Positions 10,218 through 21,373 are shown, counted from the first letter of the stretch. The stretch is 64,000 nt of DNA from Brachybacterium sp. YJGR34 (GCF_003347015.1 NZ_PNFB01000021.1:1-64000), one strand, 5' to 3'. Translations and numbers: made by a program. The notes: generated by a model not told the origin, from the letters alone.

Positions 10218-11956
10218 GCTCCGCCCGTCGCAGGTCCTCCTCTCCCACGGCGCGGGCCACGATCCTGCGCTCCGTGCTGCGGGGCGCCGGCGTCATCCTC
10301 ATCGTCACCGTCCTCGCCCGCATCGCGGGCTTCGTCCGCTATCTGGTCTTCGGGGCGAGCGTCGGCGCCGGGGACGTCGGCACCGCCTACACGACGGCGA
10401 ACATGCTGCCGAACGTGCTGTTCGAGGTCGTCGCGGGCGGTGCGCTGGCGGCGGTGGTGGTCCCTCTCATCGCCGGGCTGGTGCCCGAGCGCGATCCGGA
10501 CGACCATCTCGCCGGCACCGGCGAGGAGGGCTCCGGCGGACCCGCCGGGGCGGCGCGGGCGGACCGGATCATCTCGGCGCTGCTGGGATGGACGATCCTG
10601 CTCACCCTCGTCCTCGCGCTGGCGGTGATCCTCCTGGCCGATCCGCTGGCCCAGCTGCTGCTGGCCGCCGAGGGGCCGGACACCGGCGGTGCCGCCCTGG
10701 GCGCCTCCCTGCTGCGGATCTTCGCCGTGCAGCTCCCGCTGTACGGGATCTCGGTGGTGCTGGCGGCCTACCTGCAGGCGCGCAAGCGGTTCCTGTGGCC
10801 CGCGATGATGCCGCTGATCTCCTCCGTGGTGGTGATGGTCTCCTACCGCGTCTACGCCCATCTGGTGCCGCCCGTCGCGACCACCACGACGATCGACGAG
10901 ACGGCCGTCGCCTGGCTCGGCTGGGGCACCACGGTCGGGGTCGCCGCCATGGCGGTCCCCGTGGTGGTGGCCGCGCTGCGAGCGGGCCTGCACCTGCGGC
11001 CCACCCTCGTGATGCCGCCCGGATACGGTCGCCGCGCGGTCGCACTCGGCGGGGCGGGGCTGGGCGCGGTCGGGGCGCAGCAGGTGGTGCTCGCGCTCGT
11101 GATGCTGCTGGCGATGCGCGCCGGCGGCGTCGGCACCCTGCCGGTCTTCCAGTACGCCCAGGCGCTGTACCTGCTTCCCTACGCGGTGCTCGTGGTGCCG
11201 CTGGTCACCGCCGTGTTCCCGCACCTCTCGGAGCTCCGCCTGGTGGGCGACGGGGTCGGCTTCGCACGGGTCTCCGCGGTCTCGGTGCGCACCGTCATGG
11301 TGATCGCGACCATCGGCGGTGCGATGCTCTTCGCCGGCGGCCCGGCGCTCGAGCAGTTCTTCCGCCTCATCGACCGCTCCGGGGCGGCGGGCGTCGGCTC
11401 CACGGCCGCCGCGCTCGCCCTGGGGCTGCCCGGCTTCGCCGTCGCCATCCAGTGCACCCGCATCCTCTCCGCGGCGCTGCGCGCCCGCGACGCACTGCTG
11501 GTGGGATCCGTGGGATGGGCGATCGCCGGGGTGCTGATCATCGCGCTGATCGCCTTCAGCCCCGAGCGCTCGGCGGCGGAGGCCTCGACCCTCTTCGGCC
11601 TCTGCATCGCCGCCGGCATGGCGCTGTCCGGGCTGGTCGGTCTCTCCCGCACGGCCGACATCCTCAAGAGCAGCGGTGCCATGCACCAGGTGACGCGCAC
11701 CGCCGCGGGCGTCCCCGCCGGCCTCCTGCTGGGCGGTGTCCCCGGCCTGCTGCTGGGCAAGTGGATGGTCACCACCGGCACCGGTGAGGTGGGGGCGGCC
11801 CTGTCCGGCATCCTCTGCGGGCTCCTCGGCGCCGTGCTGGCGGGGGCGGTGATGGTCCTCGCCGATCGCGAGCTGGGGCATCAGGTGCTTGCGCGGCTGC
11901 GCCGTCGCGACGACGCCGGCCCGGCCGAGACGGCCGAGGCGGAGGCGGAGCGATGA
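10214..11956 (+). CDS. murJ: MurJ/MviN-family lipid II flippase-like protein
   Basis: 580 residues with about 14 hydrophobic segments. The N-terminal family signature is clear: ARIAGFVRYLVFGA, then TAYTTANMLPNVLFEVVAGG. Many actinobacteria carry a MurJ near the replication origin with a cytoplasmic pseudokinase extension; this one lacks any extension and may be a second, specialised copy. It would flip a lipid-linked saccharide to the outer face of the membrane. Both ends overlap neighbours, which ties it to the MraY-like gene and the glycosyltransferase. Confidence 0.87.
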   Translation: MSSARRRSSSPTARATILRSVLRGAGVILIVTVLARIAGFVRYLVFGASVGAGDVGTAYTTANMLPNVLFEVVAGGALAAVVVPLIAGLVPERDPDDHLAGTGEEGSGGPAGAARADRIISALLGWTILLTLVLALAVILLADPLAQLLLAAEGPDTGGAALGASLLRIFAVQLPLYGISVVLAAYLQARKRFLWPAMMPLISSVVVMVSYRVYAHLVPPVATTTTIDETAVAWLGWGTTVGVAAMAVPVVVAALRAGLHLRPTLVMPPGYGRRAVALGGAGLGAVGAQQVVLALVMLLAMRAGGVGTLPVFQYAQALYLLPYAVLVVPLVTAVFPHLSELRLVGDGVGFARVSAVSVRTVMVIATIGGAMLFAGGPALEQFFRLIDRSGAAGVGSTAAALALGLPGFAVAIQCTRILSAALRARDALLVGSVGWAIAGVLIIALIAFSPERSAAEASTLFGLCIAAGMALSGLVGLSRTADILKSSGAMHQVTRTAAGVPAGLLLGGVPGLLLGKWMVTTGTGEVGAALSGILCGLLGAVLAGAVMVLADRELGHQVLARLRRRDDAGPAETAEAEAER

Positions 11957-12987
11957 GGGTGCTGGTGGTCCGGCCCCGCGCGAGCGGGGGCCTCGCGGCG
12001 CACGTCGACCAGGAGCTCGCGGAGCTCACGGAAGCCGGATGGACGGTCTCCGAGGCCCCGGTGACGATCCAGGAGCGTCCGCACCTGCTCGCCGATCTGC
12101 GCACGGTGCGGACCCTGCATCACCTCCAGCGGCGGGCGGGGGAGGCCGTCGCGGTCCACGCGCACGGGCTGCGGGCCGGGGCGCTGGCCGCCCTCGCGCG
12201 TCCGCGCGGCGACGGGGGCCGGCTCGTGGTCACCCTGCACAACCGGACCGTCGGCTCCCGGGCGACCCGTGCCCTCGGCGCGCTGCTGCTGCGGGTCCTG
12301 TGCCGGCGAGCCGACGTCGTCCTGGCCGTCTCCCCGGACCTCGCGGAGGACGCGCGCCGCGCCGGCGCCCGCGAGGTGAGCCACGCCGTGGTGCCCGCCC
12401 CGGAGCGGGCGCGGGCACAGGTCCCGGCGACGCCCCGCCGCGGTGAGCGGCTCGAGGTCCTGGTGATCGCCCGCCTCGCACCGCAGAAGGGCCTCGAGGA
12501 CCTGCTCGACGCGGCCGCCCTCCTGCGCCGCGGCGCGCCGCTGCGGATCCGCGTCGCGGGCGACGGACCGCTGCACGAGCAGCTCGCCGCCCGCATCGAC
12601 GCCGAGCAGCTCCCGGTGCAGCTGCTGGGCCGCCGCGAGGACGTCCCCGCGCTGCTGGCGCGGGCCGATCTGGTGGTCTCCGCGGCGCACTGGGAGGGGC
12701 AGCCGGTCTCCCTGCAGGAGGCGCTGCGCGCCGGCCGCGCGATCGTCGCGACCGATGCCGGCGGGACTCGCTGGGTGCTGGGCCGGGCGGCGCAGCTGGT
12801 GCCGGTCGGCGATCCGTCGGCGCTGGCCGCGGCGATCGAGGCGCATCGCGACCCCGCGGTGCGCCGACACGCCGAGGACGCCGCACGGGAGCGCGCCCGT
12901 GACCTGCCCACCGCCGAGGACCTGCTCACACAGCTGGCCGCGGTGCTCGCGATCCCGGACCCGATCGGGGACGACGGTGTAGGGTGA
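11953..12987 (+). CDS. GT4-family glycosyltransferase
   Basis: 344 residues with a GT-B fold. The C-terminal half has VLVIARLAPQKGLEDLL (about 170-186) and the nucleotide-sugar site EGQPVSLQEALRAGRAIVATDAGG, with the E-x7-E pair typical of GT4 retaining enzymes. The N-terminal half (residues 1-110) has the expected HAHGLRAG loop. No signal or transmembrane helix is seen, so it acts at the inner membrane face. With the upstream MraY-like and MurJ-like genes it could build a lipid-linked glycan. Acceptor and donor are unknown. Confidence 0.85.
   Translation: MRVLVVRPRASGGLAAHVDQELAELTEAGWTVSEAPVTIQERPHLLADLRTVRTLHHLQRRAGEAVAVHAHGLRAGALAALARPRGDGGRLVVTLHNRTVGSRATRALGALLLRVLCRRADVVLAVSPDLAEDARRAGAREVSHAVVPAPERARAQVPATPRRGERLEVLVIARLAPQKGLEDLLDAAALLRRGAPLRIRVAGDGPLHEQLAARIDAEQLPVQLLGRREDVPALLARADLVVSAAHWEGQPVSLQEALRAGRAIVATDAGGTRWVLGRAAQLVPVGDPSALAAAIEAHRDPAVRRHAEDAARERARDLPTAEDLLTQLAAVLAIPDPIGDDGVG
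12980..12985 (+). promoter_or_regulatory. candidate internal -10 for pyrG
   Basis: TAGGGT lies 8 bases before the pyrG GTG and overlaps the last codons of the glycosyltransferase gene. The spacing would give a nearly leaderless pyrG transcript independent of the long operon. This is inferred from the hexamer and its distance only. Confidence 0.4.
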
Positions 12988-14796
<1,809 letters not shown>

Positions 14797-14800
14797 GCCG

Positions 14801-15430
14801 ATGACCCTCGCGGACACCCCCGGCGCCCGTCCGGTCGCCGGGAGCACCACGGTCCACTCCGGCGCGATCTTCGACATCGTGCGCGACACGATCGACTTCG
14901 CCCCCGGGGTCCGCTTCGACCGCGAGTACATGCGCCATCCCGGCGCGGTCGCGGTGCTGGCGCTCGATGCGCAGGAGCGGGTGCTGCTGATCCGTCAGTA
15001 CCGCCATCCCGTGGGCCACACCCTCTGGGAGATCCCCGCCGGGCTGCTCGACATCGACGGCGAGAGCCCGCACCTCGGCGCCGTGCGCGAGCTCGCCGAG
15101 GAGACCGGGCACACCGCCGAGCAGCTGCGCACGCTCGTGGATCTGCGGCCCAGCCCCGGCGGCAGCGACGAGGTCCTGCGCGTCTACCTCGCCACCGCGG
15201 TCACGGAGGTCGCCGGGGACGAGTACCGGCGCACCGACGAGGAGGCCGAGATCGAGGTGCGCTGGGTGCCGCTGTCCGAGGCGACGGCCGCGGTGCTCGA
15301 CGGCCGCCTGACCAACGCCACCACGGTCGCCGCCGTGCTGGCCCTGGCCGCGCATCGCACCGCCGGCGGGGACGCCGCGACCCTCCGCCCGGCCGAGGCA
15401 CCGTTCCCGGAGCGTCCCGGCCGGGACTGA
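14801..15430 (+). CDS. NUDIX hydrolase, ADP-ribose pyrophosphatase type
   Basis: 209 residues, 4 bp after pyrG. The Nudix box is GLLDIDGE followed by REL-AEE-TGH (about residues 83-107) after the ADP-ribose-pyrophosphatase-type RQYRHPVG and EIPAG motifs. The extra residue in the first half of the box is also found in the M. tuberculosis homolog at this locus (Rv1700). It probably hydrolyses ADP-ribose. It ends the long operon and faces the RNase D gene tail to tail. Confidence 0.92.
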   Translation: MTLADTPGARPVAGSTTVHSGAIFDIVRDTIDFAPGVRFDREYMRHPGAVAVLALDAQERVLLIRQYRHPVGHTLWEIPAGLLDIDGESPHLGAVRELAEETGHTAEQLRTLVDLRPSPGGSDEVLRVYLATAVTEVAGDEYRRTDEEAEIEVRWVPLSEATAAVLDGRLTNATTVAAVLALAAHRTAGGDAATLRPAEAPFPERPGRD

Positions 15431-15457
15431 CCGGCGCGGGCCCCGCGGCGCCGCCGA

Positions 15458-16675
15458 TCAGTCGTGCGCGCCGCGGGCGCCCTGCTCGGTGAGCGCGCGG
15501 TGGATGACCGGCGCGGACTGCTCGACCTGCCAGGGGCGTGCACCCAGCACCTCCAGCTGCTCCTCGATCTCCGCCTCGGCGGGAGCCTGCTCGTGCTCCC
15601 ACACCCACTGCCTCAGCAGCGCCGGCTGCAGCAGGTTCTCCGGCGGCATCTCGAGGTCCTCGGCCCGCTCGCCGACGGCGGACCGGGCCAGCTGGTAGCG
15701 CTCGGCCACCTCGGGGTACTTCTTGGACCACAGCTTGTGCGGCGGCGGATACGAGCGCTCGTTGCGCTCGGGGAGATGGGCGGCGGGCAGCTCGATGCCG
15801 GTGCGGGCCGCCTTCCACCAGGCGTCCTTCGCGCGGAGCTTCTTGGGCAGCGCCCGGTCGAAGGCCTCCCGGCCGTGCGGCGCCTCCTTGGCGGCGGCCA
15901 CGAGGTCACGGTCCTTGATCACGCGGTGCGGCGAGAGGTCCTCGGAGCTCGCGATCTCGTCGCGGCGGGTCCACATCTCGCGGGCGGCGGCGAGCTGGCG
16001 GGCCGAGCGCAGCGCGCCGAGGCCGTGCAGCCCGCGCCAGCTGGAGGACCGGGTGGGGCCGTGGTCGCGGACGCGCTCGTGCTCGAACTCCTGGCGGGCC
16101 CAGTCGTCCTTCCCGGCCTCCCGCAGGCGCTCCTCCAGCTCGTCGCGGACCTCGACCAGCACCTCCACGTCGAGGGCGGCGTAGGTCAGCCACCCCTCCG
16201 GCAGGGGCCGACGGGACCAGTCCGCGGCCGAATGCTCCTTGGCCAGCCGCAGCCCCACGGTGTCCTCGACCACCGCTCCGAGCCCCACGCGCTCCATCCC
16301 CAGCAGCCGGGCGGCCAGCTCGGTGTCGAACAGGGAGGCCGGGCGCAGGCCGAGCTCGGCCAGGCTGGGCAGGTCCTGACCGGCGGCGTGCAGCACCCAT
16401 TCGCGTTCCCCGAGCAGGGTCCGCAGGGTGGCGGGCATGGCGAAGGCGAGGGGGTCGATGAGTGCGGTGCCGGCCGCCTCGGTGCGCAGCTGCACGAGGT
16501 AGGCGCGGGAGCTGTAGCGGTAGCTCGAGGCACGTTCGGCATCGACCGCGACCGGTTCGTCGGGGACGGCGGCGGCCGCCTCGCACCAGGCCAGGAGCGG
16601 CTGGATCCGGTCGATCACGGGGACCAGCCCGTCGCGGGGCTCCCGCAGGGCGTCGACGGCGGGGGTGTCTGTCAC
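15458..16675 (-). CDS. rnd: Ribonuclease D-like 3'-5' exonuclease with HRDC domain
   Basis: 405 residues, GTG start. The DEDD-type exonuclease domain has VAVDAERASSYRYSSRAYL (the D-x-E motif near 44-46), PSLAELGLRPASLFDTELAARLLG and LTYAALDVEVLVEV. An HRDC domain follows (about 215-300, with LAAAREMWTRRDEIA). It trims structured RNA such as tRNA 3' ends. Its start overlaps the stop of the DUF3000 gene (GTGA), so the two are probably translated together. Confidence 0.92.
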   Translation of the reverse strand: MTDTPAVDALREPRDGLVPVIDRIQPLLAWCEAAAAVPDEPVAVDAERASSYRYSSRAYLVQLRTEAAGTALIDPLAFAMPATLRTLLGEREWVLHAAGQDLPSLAELGLRPASLFDTELAARLLGMERVGLGAVVEDTVGLRLAKEHSAADWSRRPLPEGWLTYAALDVEVLVEVRDELEERLREAGKDDWARQEFEHERVRDHGPTRSSSWRGLHGLGALRSARQLAAAREMWTRRDEIASSEDLSPHRVIKDRDLVAAAKEAPHGREAFDRALPKKLRAKDAWWKAARTGIELPAAHLPERNERSYPPPHKLWSKKYPEVAERYQLARSAVGERAEDLEMPPENLLQPALLRQWVWEHEQAPAEAEIEEQLEVLGARPWQVEQSAPVIHRALTEQGARGAHD

Positions 16676-17334
16676 CGGGCGTCACCGGCTTCCTCGGGGC
16701 GCGGGGCCCTCGCGTGGTGGGTGGGGGCGATCGGGGCGATCCGCGGCGGGGTCGGCGGGAGCCCGCCCGCGGCCGCCAGCATGGCGATCCAGGCGGAGAA
16801 GTGCGGGGCGAGATCCGGTGCGGGGTCGGTGCCGCCCTCGGGGTCGGCGAGCGTCTCCGGCGTCTCCGGTGACTCCGGCGTCCACGAGACCCGCATCTCG
16901 ACGTCCACGGTGGAGGCGCGGGAGGCGAGGGCGCCGTAGGACTGGGAGACCACGCGGGTCGCGGTGCAGCCCAGCTCCCGGGCTTCGGCCTCGTGCAGCT
17001 CGAGGGACTCGGTCACCCAGGACCAGGCCACGTCGCCGAGCATCGACTCGATCGCGAACTCGGGCTCGAGCTGCGCCTGCACCAGTGCCACGAGACGGTA
17101 GGTGCCGTCCCAGGACTCCTGGCCGGCGGGATCATGGAGGATCACCAGGCGGCCGGAGGCGAGCTCCTCGTCGTGGACCAGGATCTCCCCCGTGCAGGCC
17201 CAGGTCGAGGGGGCCATCCGCGAGGGGGCGGGGATCGTGCGCCAGGTGAACTCCGGGCGCAGCGGGGCGCTGGTCATGGCGTCGACGGCGGCACGGAAGG
17301 TGTCGTCGCCGGAGCGGATTCGATGCACGGGCAC
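16672..17334 (-). CDS. DUF3000-family protein
   Basis: 220 residues with the DUF3000 pattern (PEFTWRTIPAPSRMAPSTWA, DVAWSWVTESLE, MRVSWTPE). This small actinobacterial family has no known function and typically sits next to RNase D, as here. I chose the GTG at 17334 because a TATCCT -10 lies exactly 6 bases upstream and no Shine-Dalgarno is present; a second GTG two codons later is possible. The stop overlaps the rnd start. Confidence 0.88.
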   Translation of the reverse strand: MPVHRIRSGDDTFRAAVDAMTSAPLRPEFTWRTIPAPSRMAPSTWACTGEILVHDEELASGRLVILHDPAGQESWDGTYRLVALVQAQLEPEFAIESMLGDVAWSWVTESLELHEAEARELGCTATRVVSQSYGALASRASTVDVEMRVSWTPESPETPETLADPEGGTDPAPDLAPHFSAWIAMLAAAGGLPPTPPRIAPIAPTHHARAPRPEEAGDAR

Positions 17335-17340
17335 GCTGGG

Positions 17341-17346
17341 AGGATA
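17341..17346 (-). promoter_or_regulatory. -10 of a leaderless DUF3000-rnd transcript
   Basis: On the minus strand TATCCT is followed by CCCAGC and then GTG. A 6-base gap puts the transcription start at the start codon. The hairpin at 17373-17400 separates this unit from msrB upstream. Confidence 0.5.
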
Positions 17347-17372
17347 TCGACGCGGACCGGGCGATTCGGGCA

Positions 17373-17400
17373 GGCGCGCCGGGCCGCGGCCCGGCGCGCC
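17373..17400 (-). terminator. palindromic terminator after msrB
   Basis: A perfect 28-nt palindrome (GGCGCGCCGGGCC centre GC, mirrored) begins 12 bases past the msrB stop. There is no T-tail, which is common for actinobacterial terminators. It lies between the msrB stop and the next promoter on the same strand. Confidence 0.6.
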
Positions 17401-17411
17401 CGCCGGCGGGA

Positions 17412-17861
17412 TCAGGCGGTCGGTCCGTCCGATTCCGCGTCGTCGCTGTGCACGAGGCTGAGGGAGTTGATGCAGTACCGCTGGTCGGTGGGGGTGGGGA
17501 AGCCCTCGCCCTCGAACACGTGGCCGAGGTGGGATCCGCACCGGGCGCAGCGCACCTCGATGCGGCGCATGCCCAGGGAGGTGTCCTCGAGCAGCTCGAC
17601 CGCGTCGTTCTCCTGCGGGGCGTAGAAGGCGGGCCAGCCGCAGTGCGCGTCGAACTGGGTCTCGGCCGTGAAGAGCTCGGCTCCGCAGCCCTTGCAGGCG
17701 TAGGTGCCCGCCTCCCGCACCTCCTCGTACTCGCCCGTGCCGGGCCGTTCGGTGCCGCCCTCGCGCAGCACCTGGAACTCGGCGGGGGAGAGGCGGCGAC
17801 GCCACTCCTCGGCGCTGATCGCGACGGGGTAGGGACGGGTGCCGATGGGCTCGGTGGACAT
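17412..17861 (-). CDS. msrB: Peptide-methionine (R)-S-oxide reductase
   Basis: 149 residues. It repairs methionine-R-sulfoxide in proteins. Two CxxC zinc pairs are visible ([10 protein letters not shown] and [10 protein letters not shown]), with [10 protein letters not shown] between and the catalytic cysteine in [11 protein letters not shown] set the ATG at 17861, which has GGAGG 4 bases upstream and starts the family's usual N-terminus; the frame is open further upstream but without family similarity. The gene is monocistronic and divergent from the hydrolase at 17978. Confidence 0.95.
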   Translation of the reverse strand: MSTEPIGTRPYPVAISAEEWRRRLSPAEFQVLREGGTERPGTGEYEEVREAGTYACKGCGAELFTAETQFDAHCGWPAFYAPQENDAVELLEDTSLGMRRIEVRCARCGSHLGHVFEGEGFPTPTDQRYCINSLSLVHSDDAESDGPTA

Positions 17862-17964
17862 GGGGCCTCCGATCTGCGGCGCAGCGCGCCGCCTCGCACA
17901 GCAGGACGTGCCGGAGCACGAGCGGTGAACACGAGCGTTCACAGCCTCGATCCTAGTGCGCGGA

Positions 17965-17970
17965 TAGGAT
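17965..17970 (+). promoter_or_regulatory. -10 of the alpha/beta hydrolase gene
   Basis: TAGGAT stands 7 bases before the ATG at 17978, which suggests a leaderless transcript. The earlier in-frame ATG at 17969 lies inside this hexamer and was rejected as the start for that reason. Confidence 0.45.
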
Positions 17971-17977
17971 GCGCAGT

Positions 17978-19333
17978 ATGACGCGCGACCCCGCCCGGAA
18001 CCGCTCGACCACCGGCCTCACCCGCCTCCTCGACTCGCTTCCGAGCCGTCCTGACCAGGCGCGATGGCCTGTCGTGGGGATCTACGGCGCCGCGGGCGCC
18101 GCCTCGGCGTTCGCCCTCAGCGCAGGGCTCCTGACCGTCGGCGCCCGCGTGATGGCGCGCCTCCCGCTGGTGCCGCGGGAGAGCCTGCGCCAGCGAGCGG
18201 ACCTGCCCGTGCGCGCCGTCCACGAGGACCGGGTGCATCTGGAGGACACCAGGACCTCGCGCCGCGGCGGGGTCCTCGCGCTGCGGCAGTCGGCCGGAGC
18301 CGTCCACGTCCGCCTCGGACCCGTCGACGCCCATCCCACGCCCACCACCGTCTCCCGGCCGCTGCTGGCGCGCGACACCGAGAACCCGCTGCAGGTGGCG
18401 AAGGCGGCGACGAACGGCTTCTTCTGGGCGGGCACCCCGTCGACGGCGCACGGCCTGGAGACCGAGGAGGTCGACATCGACTCGCCGGTGGGCCACATGC
18501 CCGCCTGGCTGGTGCGCCCCGAGCCGTCCCCGGGCACGACCCCGTCGGCGGCGGACACCTGGGCGATCCTCATCCACGGCCACGGGTCCGCCCGGGGCGA
18601 GGCGCTGCGGGTGATCCCGCTGCTGCACCGCCTGGGCCTGACCAGCCTGGCGATCACCTACCGCAACGACTCCGGTGCGCCGCCCTCGGCCGACCGCATG
18701 CATCACCTCGGCGCCGACGAGTGGGAGGACGCCGAGGCGGCGATCGAGTACGCCCTCGCCCACGGCGCCCGGCGCATCCTCCTGGTGGGCTGGTCGATGG
18801 GCGGCGGCATCGCGCTGCGCACCTCGGTGCGGTCCGCGCACCGTGAGCGCATCGTCGCACTGGTGCTGGACTCCCCGGCCGTGGACTGGCAGGACATCCT
18901 CTTCTACCACGCCACCGCGCTCAAGGCGCCGGCGCCCATGCGCCGGCTCGCGCTGTGGATGATGACCTCGTCCTTCGGGGCCCGGATGGTGCGCCTGCAC
19001 GAACCGCTCGCACTGGGGGAGATGACCCCGGCGCACTACGCGGAGCACCTCGCGCACCCCACCCTGCTGTTCCACGCGCTCGATGACGAGACGGTCCCGC
19101 CGGGACCCAGCAGACAGCTCGCCGCACTGCGCCCGGACACGGTCGAGTTCGTCCCCTTCGAGGGGGCCTCGCACACGCGGGAGTGGAACCGGGATCCGGC
19201 GCGCTACGAGCGGCTGCTCGCGGACTACCTGATCCGCGAGCTCGAGCTGGACGTGGACCCGAGCACGCTCCGGGTGCCCGTGCGCGATCCCGCCTCCCCG
19301 GCGCTCGCGGGGTCCATCGGCCTGCGCCTCTGA
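17978..19333 (+). CDS. Membrane-anchored alpha/beta hydrolase
   Basis: 451 residues. One transmembrane helix lies at about 30-55 ([19 protein letters not shown]), then a spacer and a serine hydrolase domain from about 185. The oxyanion segment is [12 protein letters not shown], the nucleophile elbow GWSMGGG (Ser near 272), the acid in LDDETVP and the histidine in GASHTREWN. Substrate is unknown; the fold is that of prolyl-oligopeptidase-like or esterase proteins. It is divergent from msrB and has its own promoter-like sequence. Confidence 0.85.
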   Translation: MTRDPARNRSTTGLTRLLDSLPSRPDQARWPVVGIYGAAGAASAFALSAGLLTVGARVMARLPLVPRESLRQRADLPVRAVHEDRVHLEDTRTSRRGGVLALRQSAGAVHVRLGPVDAHPTPTTVSRPLLARDTENPLQVAKAATNGFFWAGTPSTAHGLETEEVDIDSPVGHMPAWLVRPEPSPGTTPSAADTWAILIHGHGSARGEALRVIPLLHRLGLTSLAITYRNDSGAPPSADRMHHLGADEWEDAEAAIEYALAHGARRILLVGWSMGGGIALRTSVRSAHRERIVALVLDSPAVDWQDILFYHATALKAPAPMRRLALWMMTSSFGARMVRLHEPLALGEMTPAHYAEHLAHPTLLFHALDDETVPPGPSRQLAALRPDTVEFVPFEGASHTREWNRDPARYERLLADYLIRELELDVDPSTLRVPVRDPASPALAGSIGLRL

Positions 19334-19339
19334 GGCGGC

Positions 19340-19355
19340 CCCCGCCGCGGCGGGG
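19340..19355. terminator. possible bidirectional terminator hairpin
   Basis: The 16-nt palindrome CCCCGCCGCGGCGGGG lies in the 38-bp gap between two convergent genes. Imperfect outer arms (19325-19336 with 19369-19378) could extend it. There is no T-run. Confidence 0.4.
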
Positions 19356-19371
19356 AGCGTCGGACGGCACC

Positions 19372-20121
19372 TCAGGCGCGCCGATAGCGGGAGATCGTGG
19401 CATGCTGCCCCGCCAGCAGCGAGACCAGCTCCCACCGCTGCTCGTGCCCCGCACCGTGGAGCACCCGGGAGGAGGCGCCGCCGACGGTGCGGTGCGTGGT
19501 CGAGAAGCACAGCTCGTCGAGCGCCCCGGCGGCGGCGAGCCGGCCCAGCGACGCGGGGCCGCCCTCGGCCTGGACCGCCCGCAGCCCCCGTGCGGCCAGC
19601 TGCTGCAGGGCCTCGGCGACCGACCGGGCGGGCAGGATCTGCGCCGCGGGCAGGCCGGAGCGCCGCGCGGCCGCCGCGGCGTGCTCGGGCGGGGTGATCA
19701 GGAAGGTCGGCCAGTCCGGCTCCACGGTCGCCGGCAGCTCGCCGCTGCGGGACCAGATCGCCAGGGCGGGGCGGGAGGCGCCGGAGGGCCGACGGGACGG
19801 CTCCAGCAGGTCCGCTCGCCCCAGCGGCCGCCGATAGTCCTCCTCCCGCACGGTCTGCGCGCCCACCAGGACCACGTCGGCCAGAGCCCGCAGCACCCCG
19901 AAGACGAAGGAGTCCTCCGGGTTGCGCAGCGAGCCGCTGGTGCCGTCGGCGCCCGCGACGGCGCCGTCGATCGTGGTGTTCATCATCGCGCGCACGTGCA
20001 CGCCCGACGTCCCGGGCGTCGGGAAGGCATAGAGCTCGGCCAGGCGCCGGGCGCCCTCGGCGTCGGCGGGGAGGGTCCGGGGCGGGTCGAGCACGGCGCC
20101 GTCGGCCAGCAGCAGATGCAC
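19372..20121 (-). CDS. RibD C-terminal domain (pyrimidine reductase-like) protein
   Basis: 249 residues with the dihydrofolate-reductase-like fold of RibD-C: VRAMMNTTIDGAVAG near 43-57, DVVLVGAQTVREEDY near 85, and VQAEGGPASLGRLAAAGALDE near 190-210 (NADPH/substrate strand). The deaminase half of RibD is absent, and no riboflavin genes are near, so the substrate may be another pyrimidine or pterin. GTG start at 20121 with AGAGAGGA upstream. It is divergent from zapE. Confidence 0.85.
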   Translation of the reverse strand: MHLLLADGAVLDPPRTLPADAEGARRLAELYAFPTPGTSGVHVRAMMNTTIDGAVAGADGTSGSLRNPEDSFVFGVLRALADVVLVGAQTVREEDYRRPLGRADLLEPSRRPSGASRPALAIWSRSGELPATVEPDWPTFLITPPEHAAAAARRSGLPAAQILPARSVAEALQQLAARGLRAVQAEGGPASLGRLAAAGALDELCFSTTHRTVGGASSRVLHGAGHEQRWELVSLLAGQHATISRYRRA

Positions 20122-20235
20122 GTCAGTCCTCTCTCAGGGGTGCGCGGGCGTCCGGGCGGCCCGTCCACCCCTGATCCTCGCGCATCGACCGCGCGGCGCG
20201 ACAGGCGCCCGCCGGAGCGGCGAGCCGGGCGCAAC

Positions 20236-20241
20236 TACACT
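20236..20241 (+). promoter_or_regulatory. -10 of zapE
   Basis: TACACT is followed by seven bases and the GTG start of zapE; no Shine-Dalgarno is present, which suggests a leaderless transcript. A 9-bp inverted repeat (20134-20142 with 20166-20174, TCAGGGGTG) lies further upstream in the same divergent region. Confidence 0.5.
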
Positions 20242-20248
20242 GGCCCGC

Positions 20249-21373
20249 GTGACTTCCGCCCTCAGCGACCGCCGGCCCGCACCGACCCTCGAGCGCCTGC
20301 TCGCGGACCTCGTGCCGCCACCACGGTTCTCCCGGGCGCGATTGGACAACTACGTCCCCGATCCGGCCTTCCCGTCCCAGCAGCAGGCCAAGGACCATGT
20401 CACCGCCTTCGCCGCGGCGCTCGACCGGCCGCGCGCGGGCGGCCTCCTGGCGCGGTGGCGGCGGAAGCCGGCCCCGGCCCGGGGCATCTACCTCGACGGC
20501 GGCTTCGGCGTGGGCAAGACCCACCTGCTCACCTCGCTGTTCCACGCGACCCGGGGGCAGCGGGTCTACGGCACCTTCGTGGAGTACACGGATCTCGTCG
20601 GGGCCCTCGGCTTCCAGCGGGCTGTGGATCTGCTGGCGGAGTCGGTGCTGCTGTGCATCGACGAGTTCGAGCTCGACGATCCCGGGGACACCCTGCTGAT
20701 GACCCGTCTGATCCGCGAGCTCTCGGACCGCGGGGTCGCGATCGTCGCGACCTCGAACACGCTGCCCGACGCGCTCGGCGAGGGACGCTTCGCCGCCCAG
20801 GACTTCCTGCGGGAGATCCAGGCGATGGCCGAGCGCTTCGAGGTGCTGCGGATCGACGGCGAGGACTACCGGCGCCGCGGCGGGGTGACCGAGATCGTCG
20901 CCCTGCCGGACCACGAGGTGCGCGCGCACGCCGCGGCGCAGGAGGGCGCGACCCTCGACGACTTCGACGCGCTGCTCGCCCACCTCACCACGGTCCACCC
21001 CTCGCGCTACGGCGCGCTCATCGACGAGGTGCCCACGGCGCACGTGACGGGCCTGCACGGTCTCGCGCAGCACCACGACGCGCTGCGCTTCGTGGTGCTC
21101 GTGGATCGTCTCTACGACCGCGAGGTCCCGGTGCTGGTCTCCTCGGCCCCGGGGGACGCCGGTGCGGACGACGGCCCCCGCGTGGTCGGGGACCTCTTCT
21201 CCGAGGAGCTCCTGCGCAGCGGCTACCGCAAGAAGTACTTCCGCGCGCTGTCGCGCCTGGCCTCCCTCGCGGACGACGGACGCCGCCTCGCTCGCTCGGC
21301 GGCCGTGGCCGACGACGTGCGGGCGACCGACCCGGCGGCGACCGAGGAGACGGCGGCGGAGCCCAGCGCGTGA
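20249..21373 (+). CDS. zapE: ZapE/AFG1-like cell division ATPase
   Basis: 374 residues. Walker A is in YLDGGFGVGKTHLL (about 81-94), Walker B in LLCIDEFELDDPGD (about 133-146), sensor-1-like ATSNTLP near 170, and the family block GEDYRRRG near 208. ZapE is a cytoplasmic AAA-like ATPase that in proteobacteria acts on the Z-ring; in actinobacteria the role is not established. Its stop overlaps the GntR start by GTGA, an unexpected coupling. Confidence 0.9.
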   Translation: MTSALSDRRPAPTLERLLADLVPPPRFSRARLDNYVPDPAFPSQQQAKDHVTAFAAALDRPRAGGLLARWRRKPAPARGIYLDGGFGVGKTHLLTSLFHATRGQRVYGTFVEYTDLVGALGFQRAVDLLAESVLLCIDEFELDDPGDTLLMTRLIRELSDRGVAIVATSNTLPDALGEGRFAAQDFLREIQAMAERFEVLRIDGEDYRRRGGVTEIVALPDHEVRAHAAAQEGATLDDFDALLAHLTTVHPSRYGALIDEVPTAHVTGLHGLAQHHDALRFVVLVDRLYDREVPVLVSSAPGDAGADDGPRVVGDLFSEELLRSGYRKKYFRALSRLASLADDGRRLARSAAVADDVRATDPAATEETAAEPSA

